A DNA stretch of 64,000 nucleotides, from contig NZ_QKOE01000001.1 in NCBI RefSeq assembly GCF_003226565.1, positions 496,001 to 560,000 of the forward strand. Reading direction: 5' to 3'. Below the pieces are notes generated by a model. The model worked only from the letters and a program-made list of their open reading frames with translations, made no database searches and was not told where the DNA came from. This document shows, in pieces, positions 61,699-64,000 of this stretch (position 1 is its first letter; the number at the start of each line of letters is the position of its first letter). The translations under genes were made by a program, and so were the position numbers. This stretch comes from Parazoarcus communis SWub3 = DSM 12120 (lineage in GTDB: Bacteria > Pseudomonadota > Gammaproteobacteria > Burkholderiales > Rhodocyclaceae).

Positions 61699-62313
61699 AT
61701 GCCGCAACCATCCGACACCCAAAACTCAACACACCTTGCAACATTCGTCATTCAGCCTGGGCTGCCACGGGCCAGTCGGGTCGAAACCGTCAATCTCGAT
61801 AGCGGAGGCACACACCCCCTCATCGACATTGCCATCAGCCGCTTTCATCAGCGAATCGAAAGCGGGTTTCGACATCTCAATGGGAAGAACAACCTCGACG
61901 ACTGCGACATCGCCCCGCTCTCGCGCGCACTCGCGGACAGTATTCCGGTCCCCGACCTGTCTGTACTGACCGAACTCGGCTCACTTCGCATTGCCCACTT
62001 CGAGTATGAGCTTCACCATGCAGGACACGAGGCTGAGGACCTGCTCGACGCGTTCATGGGACCGCTCGGTCTTCCATGGTCGGTGACCCGTGAGGTTTGT
62101 TGGCGTGTCAAAGGCATCGCGTTTCAACATCAAAGTGTTCCCGCGCGCCATGCGCTCAAGCTTCTGTGGGGCACAGCCCATGCCTCCGCGGCCCATCGTA
62201 TCTGCCCGGCAGTCGGCAAGGTCTTCGTAGGCAGTCGGGCACACGGCTACAACCTCTTCATCAACGAAGCGTACGCACGTGCGCTCGAATACATCCTCCG
62301 GCACAGGTCCTGA
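61699..62313 (+). CDS. Hypothetical element protein
   Basis: A 204-aa soluble protein with GAGGAGCGCCAAC upstream of ATG. It has no signal peptide or membrane segment. The middle and C-terminal parts are helical (LRIAHFEYELHHAGHEAEDLLDAF and NLFINEAYARALEYIL). No family is recognised. It is followed by a strong terminator and lies in the element backbone. Confidence 0.55.
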   Translation: MPQPSDTQNSTHLATFVIQPGLPRASRVETVNLDSGGTHPLIDIAISRFHQRIESGFRHLNGKNNLDDCDIAPLSRALADSIPVPDLSVLTELGSLRIAHFEYELHHAGHEAEDLLDAFMGPLGLPWSVTREVCWRVKGIAFQHQSVPARHALKLLWGTAHASAAHRICPAVGKVFVGSRAHGYNLFINEAYARALEYILRHRS

Positions 62314-62358
62314 CCATCTGCCCTCCGGTGTCTCCGGGGGACCGGACACAGAAGTGTG

Positions 62359-62386
62359 AAACGCCCGCCCCTGGCAGGCGTTTTTT
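62359..62386 (+). terminator. Rho-independent terminator
   Basis: AAACGCC-GCC and GGC-GGCGTTT form a stem with one mismatch around CCT, followed by a long T-run. It lies 46 bases after the gene at 61699. Confidence 0.85.
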
Positions 62387-62591
62387 CGTTGTGGGGCTGT
62401 CGCCCGTTCGAAACCCGCCTAATACCGGACGTCCATCCTGATTTGTCCTCGGCAGCACTCGCTTCGTCCGTATGCGAAATGTTCATGTCACAAGGCCATA
62501 TGTAACATATTGTAACAAATCGAAGGAGCCCCTGAAAAATATAAACGGACTTCCTAGACGCCTCGCAACCAACCAAACCGCGAGGTCAATC

Positions 62592-63653
62592 ATGTCTAAA
62601 GTTCGTACCAGTCAACGCAACAACATCGCTGCTACCGGCATCACCCGAATCCTTCACCTTTTGGCTGCCAACGAGGCGCTCGATACAAAGAAAGCAATCC
62701 GGACAGCGATTCGCGAAGCAGGCCTACCCGGTCGAGACGAGTACGTCGAGGCCGTACTCAACAATCGTGAGGAACACGAGACCCAGCGCAAGAATCGTCA
62801 GAAACGCAGGAATATCGCCCACACCGGGAAATCTTGGCCGACAAGGGCACGAAAGGCTTCGCAACAACCGGTCGTGCTTCCCGCCGGAACCCCCGCTAGC
62901 CGGCTGGTTGAATACCGTCGACGCCAGGTGGAGGACGTTGCCTTTTCGCTGTTCCGTTCCGGCGCGGCAGGCGGTACAACCTTCACGGTCAAACTCACTG
63001 ACGCCTGGGAGAAAGTTGGATACACCGTCTCCATCGGGGCGAACTGGGATACCTATCGTGGCCGGTTCAAGGAGTGGAGAGCGAACGAAGACCACCACGA
63101 GGTTACGCTTCCGGTGCGATGGATGACACGAATCCTTCGAAGCAATCTCGCTGAACTGGATGGTTTGATGACCCTGGATGCGTGTGAAATCGCTTCCGGC
63201 ATGCCCGAGGTCAAGCTCTTCAAAGCCATCTGGGCGCGTCAGGGCAAAGGCTATTCAGTCATCACCGAGCACGGATTCATCGCCCGAAAGGGGGAGATGA
63301 CCCACCACGCGGATACTGCAGCAAAGGCGCTGGCAGGACTGCGGCGCAAGCTTGCCCAAACGGGGCAACCTCGACGGACCATACAATCCGCGCTGGATAT
63401 GGACGTGGCTGCATTTATCAAACGCTACAGTCGGCACGACTGCATGGTCAGTCTGAACGACGCCCGCAGTTCAGGCAGTTGCGAGGCGGGAATCCTCAAC
63501 TGGTGCGAGCGCGTCGGCATCGACCCCCTGCGAAGCGCAGTTCCGCTTTCCGAGGCACTCGAGGCTTTCTCGCGCTACCCCCTCGTTGAGGTGCGTCTTG
63601 CGGTGATGCAGGCTGTCCGACGCCATCGCCGGGAACAACGTCTTGCTGCTTGA
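62592..63653 (+). CDS. Hypothetical element protein
   Basis: A 353-aa basic protein starting at ATG 62592 (MSKVRTSQRN); the frame opens earlier, but that stretch is AT-rich upstream DNA. Positively charged helical segments dominate (RKNRQKRRNIAHTGKSWPTRARKAS, RRRQVEDVAFSLFRS). A winged-helix-like middle part is possible. No known motif is visible. The position next to replication genes suggests an element-maintenance role. Confidence 0.55.
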   Translation: MSKVRTSQRNNIAATGITRILHLLAANEALDTKKAIRTAIREAGLPGRDEYVEAVLNNREEHETQRKNRQKRRNIAHTGKSWPTRARKASQQPVVLPAGTPASRLVEYRRRQVEDVAFSLFRSGAAGGTTFTVKLTDAWEKVGYTVSIGANWDTYRGRFKEWRANEDHHEVTLPVRWMTRILRSNLAELDGLMTLDACEIASGMPEVKLFKAIWARQGKGYSVITEHGFIARKGEMTHHADTAAKALAGLRRKLAQTGQPRRTIQSALDMDVAAFIKRYSRHDCMVSLNDARSSGSCEAGILNWCERVGIDPLRSAVPLSEALEAFSRYPLVEVRLAVMQAVRRHRREQRLAA

Positions 63654-63689
63654 ACAGACTCGCCTTCCTCATTGATGGTGCCTCAGGCG

Positions 63690-63720
63690 AACAAACGCAC
63701 GGCTCTGCCGTGCGTTTGTT
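63690..63720 (+). terminator. Rho-independent terminator
   Basis: A 14-bp perfect stem (AACAAACGCACGGC / GCCGTGCGTTTGTT) with loop TCT lies 36 bases after the preceding stop. Confidence 0.85.
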
Positions 63721-63769
63721 ATTTGGCTGTCGCCTTTTTGGAAACCTATATGCTCTCGCACGTTTCGCT

Positions 63770-63780
63770 GTCGCTATACG
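63770..63780 (+). promoter_or_regulatory. GTCGCTATACG element
   Basis: The only plus-strand copy. It lies 73 bases upstream of the gene at 63853 and immediately downstream of a terminator, which supports a promoter role for the motif. Confidence 0.55.
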
Positions 63781-63852
63781 CCTGAAACCCGCTTCGCGGA
63801 GCGCTTCGCTTGTTTGCGCACGCACCGTGAGGCCCATTTTCAGGAGCGAGAG

Positions 63853-64000
63853 ATGCGTTACGACCCCCTGGTTTTCGACCGCAAGACCGTTTTCATGCAA
63901 AGAATCGCGGACCAGGTCCGCCGTGGCTACCGCTGGTATGCCGTGGGCGAGGTCCGACTGGACCGCGCGAAAGCCCTCGTGGCGAAGTTCGCGCGGCTCT
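63853..64000 (+). CDS. Hypothetical protein, N-terminal fragment
   Basis: The gene is cut by the right window edge. ATG 63853 follows CAGGAGCGAGAG. The 49 visible residues begin MRYDPLVFDRKTVFMQRIAD and contain the motif-free RRGYRWYAVGEV. An inovirus Gp2/YagK-YfjJ-like replication protein is possible but cannot be tested on this fragment. It is expressed from a GTCGCTATACG element. Confidence 0.5.
   Translation, partial: MRYDPLVFDRKTVFMQRIADQVRRGYRWYAVGEVRLDRAKALVAKFARL

Noticed and set aside
12125-64000. CRISPR array or insertion sequence
   Set aside because: I saw no regularly spaced direct repeats of 20-40 bases with unique spacers and no transposase with terminal inverted repeats.
12125-64000. 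Right attachment site of the element
   Set aside because: No second copy of the tRNA-Lys 3' end (GGTTCGAATCC type) was found before the window ends.

Overview
The window is high-GC proteobacterial DNA, and the conserved genes look betaproteobacterial (a Rhodocyclales-type host such as Thauera or Azoarcus is my guess from gene content, not a proven identification). Positions 1 to about 12,050 are ordinary chromosome. They hold the tail of queE and queC (7-deazaguanine synthesis), a YeeE/YedE sulfur transporter, an enoyl-CoA hydratase/3-hydroxyisobutyryl-CoA hydrolase family enzyme, class Ia ribonucleotide reductase nrdAB behind paired NrdR boxes and a cobalamin riboswitch, a DosP-like PAS-GGDEF-EAL c-di-GMP enzyme, and an AI-2E family membrane protein.

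At 12,049-12,124 a tRNA-Lys(UUU) gene is followed at once by a tyrosine recombinase. From there to the end of the window the DNA is accessory and looks like one integrative element whose right end lies beyond 64,000. Its left part (12.3-23 kb) carries the integrase with a small coupled leader ORF, an amber-interrupted gene, a small regulator, a c-di-GMP-I (GEMM-I) riboswitch in a long structured leader ahead of an AAA-type ATPase, an HNH-like protein, and an SOS cassette (umuDC with a perfect LexA box, diverging from a SRAP/YedK gene).

The centre (22.9-48.4 kb) is a tightly packed leftward operon of nine genes that I read as a composite anti-phage system. In transcription order it encodes a DrmD-like SNF2 helicase, a PglX/DrmMI-like adenine methyltransferase, a 1627-aa NERD/double-kinase/Upf1-like helicase (Mokosh-like), a 500-aa protein with a winged-helix-like N-terminus, a 2137-aa DEAD helicase with a DUF1998-type C-terminal region (DruE/DrmA-DrmB-like), a RelE-like/UvrD helicase fusion, a DUF6880-like protein, a DUF3820-like protein and a pRiA4b ORF3-like protein. 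The parts are recognisable, but I do not know this combination as a named system. Downstream on the element (48.6-54.9 kb) lie an Ada-like Zn protein, a HugZ-like protein, a DnaQ-type exonuclease, a DUF4258/ADP-ribosylglycohydrolase/WYL cluster, and an AbiEi/AbiEii toxin-antitoxin pair.

The last part (55-64 kb) is element biology: several unknown genes under a shared promoter-like motif (GTCGCTATACG), an IncQ-like replication module (AlpA/RepF-like, RepA-like helicase, RepC-like initiator) followed by perfect palindromes that could be an origin, about 1 kb of gene-free DNA packed with hairpins that looks like a large structured RNA on the minus strand, and further unknown element genes. Two cis-signals seem specific to the element: the GTCGCTATACG motif, and a 15-bp direct repeat GTTACC-N3-GTTACC found six times between 16 and 60 kb and not in the chromosomal first 12 kb.
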